From the NCBI RefSeq assembly GCF_001936115.1, contig NZ_MPDM01000004.1, positions 124,001-188,000 on the forward strand: a stretch of 64,000 nucleotides of DNA, given 5' to 3'. The notes below the pieces were generated by a model, which saw only the letters and a list, made by a program, of their open reading frames with translations, ran no database searches and had not been told where the DNA came from. Position 1 is the first letter of the stretch. Each line of letters starts with the position of its first letter. Source of the DNA: Boudabousia marimammalium (GTDB lineage Bacteria; Actinomycetota; Actinomycetes; Actinomycetales; Actinomycetaceae). Below are positions 16,360 through 24,139 of this stretch, one piece after another. The position numbers were made by a program, and so were the translations under genes.

Positions 16360-17916
16360 TTACTGGGTAATCTTGATGGCTTTGAACGCGGCTGGCACTG
16401 GCACGTAGTGAGCGGCATAACCGTAGACGGAGAATACGCCGGTAAGGTCGGCCACGTTCTCGTCTTGGAGACGCCACGGGGCTCCAGCGGATTCCTTTAC
16501 TCGGATAGCAGAGCGAGATACGGCGGCTGCCTTCTTGCCGGTTAGCGATGGAGTCCAGATAACGGGCACGCCCGCTAGCTCAGCTTTCGGTACTGAGATA
16601 GTCAGGGTGCCTAGCTTGTCAGTAGGTGATTCCGTGATCTGGAGTGCTGACTTGTGCTCCTTCAATGCGAACAGGCTCATAAAGACTTCGCGTGATACCA
16701 GCAGTGCGTCCAGGTTGTAGGGAGTATCGTCGAAAGACTCAACTGCGGTGAGCATGGTGTCAACCCAGGTAACGGGCGTAGCCTGGGCAAGGTTATCGAT
16801 GGTAGCCATCGGGTTCGTGACAGCGGTAGTGTAAGTGGATGCGACTAGTGCCTTTGTCGCCTTCTCGATTGCTAGAGCGTAGCGGCGTGCCATACGCTCG
16901 AAGTTGTCAGAGACGAGTGATTCGCTGGCACGCTGGATGGCCTGCTTGCTCATCGTGGTGTAACCGCCATAGGTTTCAACAGAGACTGATTTGATGGTGT
17001 CTTTGACTAGCTTGCCGTGAGGGAGGGTGTCGCCTTCTTTGGTCTGCTTAGCCACTGCCAGCTCGTCTTCGTGTTCCTGGACGTATTCGAAGGTCATTCC
17101 GGTAGCTGGTAGATCAGCAGAATGGGTGAACAGGTTTGTAAGCTTCTGTTTCTTTTCCATGTCTGCCTGTAGACGTTCTACCCAGATGGGCCGGGCGATA
17201 GAGATTTCCGAGGTTGTACCCTCGAAATCTCGGAGCGCTTCAGTGGCTCGTTCTTCACCTGCTGCGACTGCTCGCACGTAGGCGCCGAAAGAGCGGAATT
17301 GTGAGAGCGGGTGCTTCTCTTCCTGCCCGGAAGCAGAATTGGCGGCAAGCTGTTCCATCTGCAGCGCCAGCTTGTCAAGAGCAGAGCGCTGTGTCTCTAG
17401 CTCTTTTTGAATCTTTGGATCATCCATGGGGGCATTCCTTTCATTGGGTTCTTTTGCCTTGGAGCGGATATTGGTAACAGTTGTGTCTGGATAAGCGGGT
17501 ACTGGCACCAGAGAGACTTCACGAACTATCACGTCAGACATGTGTGTGATGTGAAGGTTGTCGTCTTCGTCGTATTCTTCGGTGTATTTGCCAGCCTCGA
17601 AGCCGATTGAACACTTGGAGAGCACTTCATCTTTGAGTAGCGTTAGTGTTTCGGCTGCGCGCTGGGTGGTCGAGAGTTTCCCGGTAATCCATAGGCCATC
17701 TTCTCGTGATTCCCATGAGGTGATACGCCCAATAGGTTCGTCATGGCAGTAAAGAATCGGGGCTGAGTCTGCGACAGTCACAGAACCCGGCGCAAATCGC
17801 TCGTATAACCATGGGTAAAGTCGTGTCTCAGAATCGAAAGGGACAGCTAGCGCGTCAAACTCTCGTGATTCGTCTTTAGGGGCTGCCGTTGCTGCAGCGC
17901 GGTATTCAAGACTCAT
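16360..17916 (-). CDS. Fused prohead protease and major capsid protein (HK97 fold)
   Basis: One 518-residue frame holds two usual head genes. Residues 1-155 are an S78-type prohead protease: catalytic His58 in YCHDEPIGR, Ser103 in KCSIGFE, and the VSLVPVPAYPDT strand. Residues 164-518 are a HK97-type capsid: a helical delta/scaffold region (164-235) and the capsid fold (about 240-510, with VETYGGYTTMSKQAIQRAS). An internal ATG at 17427 (Met164) has AAAGGA 8 bases upstream, so capsid could also be made alone as 355 residues. The 5' end overlaps portal by 11 bases. Confidence 0.92.
   Translation of the reverse strand: MSLEYRAAATAAPKDESREFDALAVPFDSETRLYPWLYERFAPGSVTVADSAPILYCHDEPIGRITSWESREDGLWITGKLSTTQRAAETLTLLKDEVLSKCSIGFEAGKYTEEYDEDDNLHITHMSDVIVREVSLVPVPAYPDTTVTNIRSKAKEPNERNAPMDDPKIQKELETQRSALDKLALQMEQLAANSASGQEEKHPLSQFRSFGAYVRAVAAGEERATEALRDFEGTTSEISIARPIWVERLQADMEKKQKLTNLFTHSADLPATGMTFEYVQEHEDELAVAKQTKEGDTLPHGKLVKDTIKSVSVETYGGYTTMSKQAIQRASESLVSDNFERMARRYALAIEKATKALVASTYTTAVTNPMATIDNLAQATPVTWVDTMLTAVESFDDTPYNLDALLVSREVFMSLFALKEHKSALQITESPTDKLGTLTISVPKAELAGVPVIWTPSLTGKKAAAVSRSAIRVKESAGAPWRLQDENVADLTGVFSVYGYAAHYVPVPAAFKAIKITQ
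17425..17441 (-). promoter_or_regulatory. Internal ribosome binding site and ATG for capsid alone
   Basis: AAAGGA (17436-17441) lies 8 bases before the in-frame ATG at 17427, exactly at the junction between the protease and the capsid delta region. This would allow excess capsid without protease. Confidence 0.5.
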
Positions 17917-19015
17917 TGGGTGTGTCTCCTAGTGCTGGTAGTTTTTCGATTTCGCGAACTTCTGCAACGGTGAGAAACTGAGCTCGCAGGCCAATCTCGT
18001 GCGCTTCATACCTGGTCTTGGTATCAGTTCGTAAAAAGCCATCAATGTTTGCTCTGGCCACCGTGCCACGCGGCAGCAGACTCGTGTAGGCGTCTTCAAT
18101 CTCGGTGAGGTATGCCATGAGGGTGAATCTCACGAAAGCAATGTCTTGCTGTTCCTGGTTGGAGTAGGTGCCGCCTTGATCTAGGGCAATCATCATGAGG
18201 TGGGCTGGGATACCAAACATCCGGGCGATTTCTACCGTGTTAGCGTTCTGCGCTTCTATCCACTGCATTTCTTCAGGAGTGAGCAGTACCGGCGTGTACT
18301 TCATTCCTGCACCGAGTACTAGCGGGCCACGGTTATATCCTGCTGCCTTAGTGATTCGTTCTTTGTATTCTTTCGCCTGGTCTGGGTTCAACACTTGGTC
18401 AGTTGAGAAGATAGCGGGAGGAATACTACCTTTGTCCAGCCAGTTATCAGCGTATTCACGAAGTTCCAACGCTCCTTGCACCGTGTTAGAACATGCCTGT
18501 AATGGGCCGATTCCTCGCTGTTGACCAGGCTGGCTGGCTAGTTTTAGATGGCGAATGTCAAACTTGGTTAGCTTCTGGCCGCGCCATGAGTAGCCTGTTA
18601 CTTCACCGGCTTTATCGGTCAAGATTCCCACTTCTAGGGGGTTTAACACGTCTAAGGCTGTGGGCACGTTGTCGGAGCGGCGGCGTGTAATCAGCCAGAA
18701 AGCTTCACCGCGCTGGGCTAGAGAGTTTGCGGTCAGCTTGTTAAATCGGCTACGGCTCACGCCTGCCCGGGGTTCGTCGATAAGTGCGAATGTAGGAATA
18801 GTTTCCCCATTACGCCAACAATCAAAGTCGATTTGTCCGACAGCGGTTTGTAAGAGCATGATTGCTCGAAAGACTGAGGATAGAGAGAGTGGTTGGTCGA
18901 TGCTGCGGCTGCGGCGGGCAGGAAAGATTGGGGCTGGGCTGTGGCCGTCAGCGTCGTATGCTGCACGCTGCTCTACGAGTCCTAACCTCGTTGCTAAAGT
19001 CGCTAATCTGCTCAT
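17906..19015 (-). CDS. Portal protein (HK97 type)
   Basis: The 369-residue product forms the dodecameric DNA channel at the capsid vertex. Family motifs include SVFRAIMLLQTAVGQ near the N-terminus, GEAFWLITRRR, RHLKLASQPGQQRGIGPLQAC (split about residues 158-177), and IARMFGIPAHLMMI with a following QEQQDIAFVRFTLMAYLTEIE. It is shorter than many portals but complete at both ends. It lies between terminase and capsid as expected. Confidence 0.92.
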   Translation of the reverse strand: MSRLATLATRLGLVEQRAAYDADGHSPAPIFPARRSRSIDQPLSLSSVFRAIMLLQTAVGQIDFDCWRNGETIPTFALIDEPRAGVSRSRFNKLTANSLAQRGEAFWLITRRRSDNVPTALDVLNPLEVGILTDKAGEVTGYSWRGQKLTKFDIRHLKLASQPGQQRGIGPLQACSNTVQGALELREYADNWLDKGSIPPAIFSTDQVLNPDQAKEYKERITKAAGYNRGPLVLGAGMKYTPVLLTPEEMQWIEAQNANTVEIARMFGIPAHLMMIALDQGGTYSNQEQQDIAFVRFTLMAYLTEIEDAYTSLLPRGTVARANIDGFLRTDTKTRYEAHEIGLRAQFLTVAEVREIEKLPALGDTPNES

Positions 19016-19054
19016 GGCTCAAGGGTGTGGCAGCCCTTGGACGATTCGAAGTCA

Positions 19055-19279
19055 TTAAGGTCTGCGGCGGCGTGTCACGCGCTGTCTCCAAGCATCTCTG
19101 ACTGCGTAAACGCCTGGATGTCTTTCTGCTTCGTGCCTGGCTAACTCTTTCATGGCTTCGTTGCTTTTCCGATACGGTAGTGAGCGCCATTCACAGCGGT
19201 AGCAGATAGCTATCGTGGTTGCTCCTTCGTCGAGCGCGTACCCTTTCGGGTGGGTGGGCTCTGGCCTGCGGCTTACCAT
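19055..19279 (-). CDS. Small protein with a CxxC...H...H zinc-finger-like motif
   Basis: A 74-residue basic protein starting MVSRRPEPTHPKGY. It has ICYRCEW followed by LARHEAERHPG, a possible zinc-binding Cys2-His2 arrangement, and an arginine-rich tail. The ATG at 19279 overlaps the large terminase stop by 7 bases. Function is unknown; the place between terminase and portal suggests packaging or head assembly. Confidence 0.6.
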   Translation of the reverse strand: MVSRRPEPTHPKGYALDEGATTIAICYRCEWRSLPYRKSNEAMKELARHEAERHPGVYAVRDAWRQRVTRRRRP

Positions 19280-20715
19280 GCTTGCACACCTATTTCTTTC
19301 TTTGTAGCGGCGGCCCACATAGCGATAGCTAGAGCACGTAGAGACTGAATCGGGCCATCTGATTTCTCGATGCTGAAGGCCATAGTCCCGCCTATGGATC
19401 TAATAGCGACGGCTTGGAGGTCACGCACGACGCTATCGCTACCGTTGTGCATGATGTTGCCTTTTTTGGCTTTGTCGAAAATCATCTGGCAGGCTGTAGC
19501 GTAATCGCGGCTGGTGAGAGTTTCAAAAGAGATTCCTGCATCACTTACGGCCTGGTTAAGTGTGCGGTTGGGTCCTGAATCATCAGAGTAGAATCTTGTG
19601 GATCCAGATGCATGCAGCTTGGCCAGTGCCGGGATGACCCAGTTTGTTCCTGGTGTTACTTTCATGATTTCGCCGTAGATCACCGTGCCATCAGGGGTGG
19701 TTACTGGCCATGCTGCAGCTAGGCTAGCTGCGCCGCCATCGGCAGCGACATCCCACGCGAAGGTTACCTTATCGAAGGCGGGCATTTCTGGCCGTGGATC
19801 AGCCGTAAGGCCAGCCCAGATTCCTAGGTCGATAAGGCTGTCGCGTTCATTCATTGCCGGCAGATTCAGATAGGAGCGCCGCCAGCTTCCAAGATTTTCT
19901 GATTGACCTAGAGCCAGAATCTTCTCATAAGTCTGCGTGTGCCCAATGGCTGGATGAAAAGCAAGAGTCTCGCGCCCGTATGGGTCTTTGTCTGCTGCTA
20001 CTTCGTCAGCGCTCCATTCGAAGTATGCTATTCGAGAGTTAGGATCATCCACTGATGCGCGGCCCTCGTCAATGAGTTTATTCAAGTATGCTGACCTGCC
20101 TGTCCCGCGCGTTGAGACAATCCAAAGCTGCGAATCCAGCACAGTGAGCTGGGTAGGGTTGATAGCAACTTTCAGGGCCTCACCTGCTATCTCGTCAAAT
20201 GCCCACGCTTCATCAATATGTGCCAGGTGAACGGTGTCGCCGTGAACGCTTTTAGGGGTTGGGGCGAATGGGGAAACTGTGGACTCTCTGGGCAGGTATT
20301 CCAGCACTTCGGAGCCCTGACCTTGGAGTGCGTGGAAATAGCTTTCATTCTCTTTGCGGTCTGCTCCTAGGGCTTTAACCATCTTCTTCCACGATTTACG
20401 AGCGTCTTTACCAGTCTGAGCCGTCATTACGATGGTGTGGTCGTTATAAGAGAGCAGCCTATCAATCATGACAGCGCGTGAGAGGTGGGACTTACCTGCC
20501 TGCCGTGGCACCGTGACCACCACCGTCTGATACTGGTATGCGCCGGGGTTATTGACATCTAGCTCCATAGCCACGTCAGCTACGTAACGCTGCCATGGCA
20601 TCAACGCTCCACCGAGCAAAGCGCGGGCCACCGCATCGACACATTCCCCGCGCGTTGGTCGTGAGAAGTTACGCTTGGTTGCGTATTTAGCTCCTGCTGC
20701 TTCACTGCTGGGCAT
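19273..20715 (-). CDS. terL: Terminase large subunit
   Basis: The packaging motor, 480 residues. The ATPase domain has a Walker A variant, VPRQAGKS (about residues 68-75), a Walker B with catalytic Glu, LAHIDEAW (about 163-170), and a coupling motif, STRGTG. The C-terminal RNase H-like nuclease domain includes FAWDVAADGGAASL with its first acidic residue and FYSDDSGPN. It overlaps the small subunit by 14 bases. The HNH gene upstream suggests cohesive-end packaging. Confidence 0.93.
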   Translation of the reverse strand: MPSSEAAGAKYATKRNFSRPTRGECVDAVARALLGGALMPWQRYVADVAMELDVNNPGAYQYQTVVVTVPRQAGKSHLSRAVMIDRLLSYNDHTIVMTAQTGKDARKSWKKMVKALGADRKENESYFHALQGQGSEVLEYLPRESTVSPFAPTPKSVHGDTVHLAHIDEAWAFDEIAGEALKVAINPTQLTVLDSQLWIVSTRGTGRSAYLNKLIDEGRASVDDPNSRIAYFEWSADEVAADKDPYGRETLAFHPAIGHTQTYEKILALGQSENLGSWRRSYLNLPAMNERDSLIDLGIWAGLTADPRPEMPAFDKVTFAWDVAADGGAASLAAAWPVTTPDGTVIYGEIMKVTPGTNWVIPALAKLHASGSTRFYSDDSGPNRTLNQAVSDAGISFETLTSRDYATACQMIFDKAKKGNIMHNGSDSVVRDLQAVAIRSIGGTMAFSIEKSDGPIQSLRALAIAMWAAATKKEIGVQAW

Positions 20716-21052
20716 TTGTCATGACCTGTTGGAAAGCAGCGTGGGATAGGTTCTCTAAGGTGATAGCTAGAGCATCTAAAGTCTTATTGCCCTGGGCTAG
20801 CGGTTGCGGCATGTCAGCTAGCATGTCATTGAGCTGCTTAGCAAGGTTGGTTGTAGCGATAGTTTTCTTGCCCTGGGCTAGTCCCTCTCCTACCGCGCGT
20901 GATAGCTCGACGATCATAGCGCAACGTAGCTCATGATGGGCCTGAATCAGTCCTTGACCACGTAGAGTCTCAAGATAGTTACGCGCGTGCTTCTCCATGG
21001 GGGTGGCATCAGGCTTAGCCGCTTCTAACTCAAATAGTTCTAACTGTTCCAT
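20702..21052 (-). CDS. terS: Putative terminase small subunit
   Basis: A 116-residue helical protein starting MEQLELFELE, encoded directly upstream of the large subunit and overlapping it. The sequence fits an actinophage P27-like small terminase only loosely; the call rests on position and size. GAAG and an A-rich stretch precede the ATG. Confidence 0.65.
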   Translation of the reverse strand: MEQLELFELEAAKPDATPMEKHARNYLETLRGQGLIQAHHELRCAMIVELSRAVGEGLAQGKKTIATTNLAKQLNDMLADMPQPLAQGNKTLDALAITLENLSHAAFQQVMTNAQQ

Positions 21053-21155
21053 AGCGTTTCACTTCTTTTTTTTATTGGTATCGTGCCGTTTCCGGCCCGT
21101 TTTATATGGGTTCGGGGGGATAAAAAGACGGGGGGCGGGGTCATCTGTTGATTGT
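21053..21155. other. Gene-free gap between HNH nuclease and terS; candidate cos and late-promoter region
   Basis: The only sizeable gap in the right half of the phage. On the plus strand it has two G-runs (GGGGGG and GACGGGGGGCGGGG), a GTTTCCGGCCCGTTTTA stretch and an A/T-rich end. HNH-associated cos phages normally have the cohesive-end site here. A TATAAA on the minus strand could be a -10 for the late operon, with no clear -35. Both readings are inferred from position. Confidence 0.3.
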
Positions 21156-21458
21156 CTATGAGAAAAAACCAGCCCAGTTGCCATTTGTCTCGGCCGGTCT
21201 AATCACAGAGGGCGGGCGATTCTGCCGGCGACTATTACATTCGTTGTGTGCTGGTCGTAGGTTTGTTAAGGCGTCACTGCCGCCATCAGACCTAGCTATC
21301 ACGTGATCTATTGTTAGACCGTATCGGCTGCGTCTTGACAGCGCGGGGTCGATGCGGTCCCCACAGAGCCAGCATGTCCAGCCGTAAGTGGCTGTGACTA
21401 GCTCCGCTAGTTTCTTGATAGTTGCTGCGTTAGCCCAGCTAGCTGATTTAGAAGGCAA
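21156..21458 (-). CDS. HNH endonuclease
   Basis: A 100-residue protein with the HNH fold: CWLCGDRID and the NECNSRR end provide the zinc-binding Cys residues, and LTIDHVIARSDGG holds the catalytic His. In small siphoviruses an HNH protein next to the terminase takes part in cos cleavage during packaging. It overlaps the upstream gene by 11 bases. Confidence 0.88.
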   Translation of the reverse strand: MPSKSASWANAATIKKLAELVTATYGWTCWLCGDRIDPALSRRSRYGLTIDHVIARSDGGSDALTNLRPAHNECNSRRQNRPPSVIRPAETNGNWAGFFS

Positions 21459-22386
21459 GTGCGAGTTCCTTTCTCCTTTCTTCTTCAGCTTTAGCGCGGG
21501 CTTTAGCGCGGGCTTTAGCGGCTGCTGATTGTTCGCTCATCCAAGCTAGAGCCCTTTCCTTTGAAGTAGCTAGATGCGGATAGCGGGCTTTGAGCATGGC
21601 TGCATGGTCTTGCAGTGATTGTTCTTCTTCTGCTTTCTGGCGTGCCAGGCGTTCTTCTAGCTCTCGTTTACGTTCTTCTTCTTGTTTGCGTTTGAGTTCT
21701 TCTCTGTGTTCTTGGCTCTTTCTCCAGTAAGAGCAGGTGGTGCAGTCACAGTTGCTGCGATAACGATGTTCCATCATGGTAAATAGCTCCTTTAGTGGTA
21801 TTTCTTCAGCGGAATCTTCAATCACGGTACGGTCGACTACCCCGCTAAGGCGGGTAGTCCCTTTACCTTGGTAAGGAAGGCTAGAATCTAGTTCCGCATG
21901 GGAATGACCGACGTATTTGTAGTCTTGTTTTTTGATTCCCACGGTCGGTTCAACCGCGTTAGTGGTCTTCCGGACGCCTGCAAGTCTCATAGCGAATCTG
22001 GCTCTGCGTAGCGCTATGGCAGCGTCGTGCTGGATAGTCGCAAAGTTGATTAACTCAACTATCTTGGATTTCACTATCTGAATGAACGAAGTAGATGGTT
22101 TACCTCGAAGAATGCCGCCCCTGCGCCATGCTATGAGTCCTAGCTGTTCCATCTCCTGAAGCAGGCGGCGCACCCATCTCTCTGATAGGCCAGCCTTATC
22201 AGCAATCTGGGTGGCTGTGATTCTGCCTTCTGCTCTACCGTAGGGGAACGAGTTAGCCAGGACTGTGAGCACGGTTCTTTGGCCCTGCCACTTCCCGCCT
22301 GCTAGTTCTCCCCAGCCACGCTTAGACAGCTGATTCAGTAGCGCGTCACAACGCCATGCAGCCGTAGGCTTTCTACGATTTGCCAT
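21448..22386 (-). CDS. Winged-helix replication-type protein
   Basis: A 312-residue protein. The N-terminal 100 residues are a winged helix of the phage replisome-organiser/initiator type: LTVLANSFPYGRAEGRITAT, then KAGLSERWVRRLLQEMEQLG and LIAWRRGG. A Cys cluster follows (CDCTTC, about residue 216), then a very charged coiled coil (about 228-260) and an Ala/Lys/Arg/Glu C-terminus. No helicase or polymerase gene is present in the phage, so this is its only visible replication candidate. It might instead be a regulator. Confidence 0.6.
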   Translation of the reverse strand: MANRRKPTAAWRCDALLNQLSKRGWGELAGGKWQGQRTVLTVLANSFPYGRAEGRITATQIADKAGLSERWVRRLLQEMEQLGLIAWRRGGILRGKPSTSFIQIVKSKIVELINFATIQHDAAIALRRARFAMRLAGVRKTTNAVEPTVGIKKQDYKYVGHSHAELDSSLPYQGKGTTRLSGVVDRTVIEDSAEEIPLKELFTMMEHRYRSNCDCTTCSYWRKSQEHREELKRKQEEERKRELEERLARQKAEEEQSLQDHAAMLKARYPHLATSKERALAWMSEQSAAAKARAKARAKAEEERRKELALAF

Positions 22387-22552
22387 GACGATTCTCCCTA
22401 ATCAGGTCATTGAGAGCACTGGTAGAAGCGACATAGGCAGCGCCATTAATGGCTAGCCAGACTAACTCACCAAATGCCGCTGCCACGATCAGACCGATAA
22501 ATGACAGCAAAGCACAGAGCCAGATGATGATTCCAGTAACGTTTGGGCGCAT
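22373..22552 (-). CDS. 59-residue membrane protein
   Basis: Starts MRPNVTGIIIWLCALLSFIG, with a hydrophobic first half of one long or two short membrane segments and a polar tail. Its ATG overlaps the TAA of the upstream frame (TAATG), and its own stop overlaps the winged-helix gene start by 14 bases. Translational coupling supports it as real. Function unknown. Confidence 0.6.
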   Translation of the reverse strand: MRPNVTGIIIWLCALLSFIGLIVAAAFGELVWLAINGAAYVASTSALNDLIRENRHGKS

Positions 22553-22818
22553 TATTCTGTGTTCCCTTCATTCAAGACTTTCCAATCCAGCAGCAGATTC
22601 TTCAGCTCGGTATTCAAACGAGTAATCTCGTTACCGAGAAGTACTGCTTTGTCTTTCAACAGTGGATTAAAGTAAGTTCCTTGAGCTATAAACCGAGCCA
22701 GTTCATGGCGGGCATGGCGCGTTTCTAAAGAGCAGACTCATAGTATCTGACAAAGGTCATCCACTTCTTTAGCAAGTGCTAACTCAGATGCGTAAGGCCG
22801 GCGCTGACGCTCATTCAT
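22552..22818 (-). pseudogene. Early phage gene interrupted by an in-frame TGA
   Basis: One frame runs from the ATG at 22818 (overlapping the previous stop as ATGA) for 26 codons, MNERQRRPYASELALAKEVD onwards, meets TGA at 22738-22740, and continues in the same frame for 61 codons to a TAA that couples to the next gene. The second half is well-formed helical coding sequence (ARHELARFIAQGTYFNPLLK) but has no good start codon of its own. The simplest reading is a Trp-to-stop change. Stop-codon readthrough or a sequencing error are alternatives. Confidence 0.55.
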
Positions 22819-23150
22819 TTCTGCGTTTCCATCCTGCGCACGTTGTCAGGGCCCGTAATAAAGAGCTCTCCCTGCCGTGGATCATGGTCAAATAGCTCAC
22901 CAGCTGCGTTCGTGAACATGAGTTTTGATTCACTGTTCAAAGCAGGAAGCTTCACGCTGATTTTGTCTTGGAACAAAAGAGTGCCAGAAACATCACCGGG
23001 TTTAACTTTCAACTGGTAAGTAATAACACCTTCGTTACCCGTCTCCACCACGCGGGCAGTAACGTTAGCTAGTTCCTCAGTCAGTTTCTCGTGACTAGCT
23101 CCCTCACCAATCTGGCAAAGCAGGGCAATAAACTCAGTTTCAGTGGTCAT
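22815..23150 (-). CDS. Early phage protein of unknown function
   Basis: A 111-residue protein starting MTTETEFIALLCQIGEGASH. I chose the ATG at 23150, because AAAGGA lies 12 bases upstream and directly abuts the other ATG at 23162. The C-terminal half is beta-rich. Its stop overlaps the start of the interrupted gene as ATGA. No family is recognised. Confidence 0.6.
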   Translation of the reverse strand: MTTETEFIALLCQIGEGASHEKLTEELANVTARVVETGNEGVITYQLKVKPGDVSGTLLFQDKISVKLPALNSESKLMFTNAAGELFDHDPRQGELFITGPDNVRRMETQK

Positions 23151-23154
23151 TTTG

Positions 23155-23580
23155 TTAAACATTCCTTTTAGATAGTTGGGACACATAGTTAAGAAAGCCC
23201 TCTGCACGTTTACGATTCTGAGGGTGCCGCAACTTAGCTAATGCTTTTGATTCAACCTGCCTGACGCGCTCCTTTGTGACTCCGAAAACTTCACCAATGA
23301 ACTTCAGAGTTTGCGGCGGGTACCCAAGCAGTCCGTAACGCATAGCAAGCACCATGGCCTCACGCTCAGTCAGACAATCAATAAACCCTCTAATCTCAGG
23401 ATCTAAAATCTTAGGGCACGTGATTGCCAGACGATTCTCCAAGCCGTCAACGGCATAGCGCAGACCTTTAATCAGACCAAGCGCCAAATCAGGACGCTCA
23501 GCTTGCACCCGCTTTTCAACAAGGTTAATCTTCCGTCTAATCGCGGAAAACTGATTAGATTCAAAAGTTACTCCTGGCAT
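23155..23580 (-). CDS. Sigma-70 region 4-only protein, putative phage transcription regulator
   Basis: A 141-residue protein whose C-terminal half is a textbook sigma region 4: LTEREAMVLAMRYGLLGYPP, then IGEVFGVTKERVRQVESKALAKLRHP split over the helix-turn-helix. The N-terminal 70 residues have no recognisable region 2, so it should not recognise a -10 alone. Such proteins may act as late activators or redirect polymerase, as sigma-like late regulators do in some Gram-positive phages. Its ATG overlaps the preceding stop as TGATG. It precedes the replication and packaging genes. Confidence 0.8.
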   Translation of the reverse strand: MPGVTFESNQFSAIRRKINLVEKRVQAERPDLALGLIKGLRYAVDGLENRLAITCPKILDPEIRGFIDCLTEREAMVLAMRYGLLGYPPQTLKFIGEVFGVTKERVRQVESKALAKLRHPQNRKRAEGFLNYVSQLSKRNV

Positions 23581-23687
23581 CAGTAAGCACCCACAATCGC
23601 GTTGCCGAGTTCAGCGAACACAAAGCCAGTCAACAGGCCAAGCAAAGCCATAGCGGCGATAAAAGTTAAAGTCTCAAAGATTCTCAT
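23580..23687 (-). CDS. 35-residue membrane peptide
   Basis: Starts MRIFETLTFIAAMALLGLLT, with one hydrophobic membrane segment. AAGGA precedes the ATG by 7 bases, and the stop is fused to the start of the region-4 protein gene (TGATG), so it is probably translated and coupled. Function unknown. Confidence 0.55.
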   Translation of the reverse strand: MRIFETLTFIAAMALLGLLTGFVFAELGNAIVGAY

Positions 23688-24139
23688 TTTGATGTCCTTG
23701 AATCACCAAGGGCGGTACAATCACCGCATGGGCACTTTTGTAGATTTGCATTCAAAGATGTACGCATTATGGTTTCCACGAAACGAAGTAAAAGACGTGT
23801 ATTACGCGCTGATGTACGGCCGTGGCATTTTTGCTTTTGACATTCCCCGTGGTGCTGGCGGCCATTACGGGATTGATATTTTGAATCTGAAAGCGATTCG
23901 CCGGTGGACGCTGTGGGACTTTGATACTTGGCCCTCGACGCCAGAGCAGAGATTACTTGTTGTGGAGCTCGTATGGAATGACCATGACGGCTCTCTGGAG
24001 ATTCAGATGATTGAAGATGTTGAAGCGGCAAAAGCTGAATTCCTGTATGAGGATTAGCAGATTCTAAAACCTGAACGCTTACAACATTAGGCTCACCGCA
24101 AGCTTCACAAGTTGCAGTTATTACTAATTTTTTGCTCAT
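23684..24139 (-). CDS. Doubtful minus-strand frame coupled to the cro-like gene
   Basis: The ATG at 24139 overlaps the cro-like stop as ATGA, and the first 26 codons (MSKKLVITATCEACGEPNVV...) look like the start of a small CxxC protein. The remaining 125 codons lie opposite the moron-like gene and have a Ser/Arg/His-rich antisense composition. Either a short gene was cut by insertion of the plus-strand gene, or the whole frame is real and antisense. I favour the first. Confidence 0.25.
   Translation of the reverse strand: MSKKLVITATCEACGEPNVVSVQVLESANPHTGIQLLPLQHLQSSESPESRHGHSIRAPQQVISALASRAKYQSPTASTGESLSDSKYQSRNGRQHHGECQKQKCHGRTSARNTRLLLRFVETIMRTSLNANLQKCPCGDCTALGDSRTSK
23716..23721 (+). 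promoter_or_regulatory. -10 element of the moron-like gene
   Basis: TACAAT ends six bases before the ATG at 23728, so transcription would begin at or next to the start codon. The region at -35 (TGTCCT, 17-base spacing) is weak. Confidence 0.5.
23728..24057 (+). CDS. Moron-like protein of unknown function, opposite strand to the early operon
   Basis: A 109-residue protein starting MGTFVDLHSKMYALWFPRNE, rich in aromatic residues and with a normal composition, so this strand is probably the coding one. TACAAT lies at 23716-23721, six bases before the ATG, with no Shine-Dalgarno sequence: a leaderless promoter pattern, although the -35 is poor. The gene stands alone in the opposite direction inside the minus-strand early operon. 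That is the usual arrangement of morons, which are expressed from the prophage and often alter the host or exclude other phages. No homologue recognised. Confidence 0.65.
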   Translation: MGTFVDLHSKMYALWFPRNEVKDVYYALMYGRGIFAFDIPRGAGGHYGIDILNLKAIRRWTLWDFDTWPSTPEQRLLVVELVWNDHDGSLEIQMIEDVEAAKAEFLYED

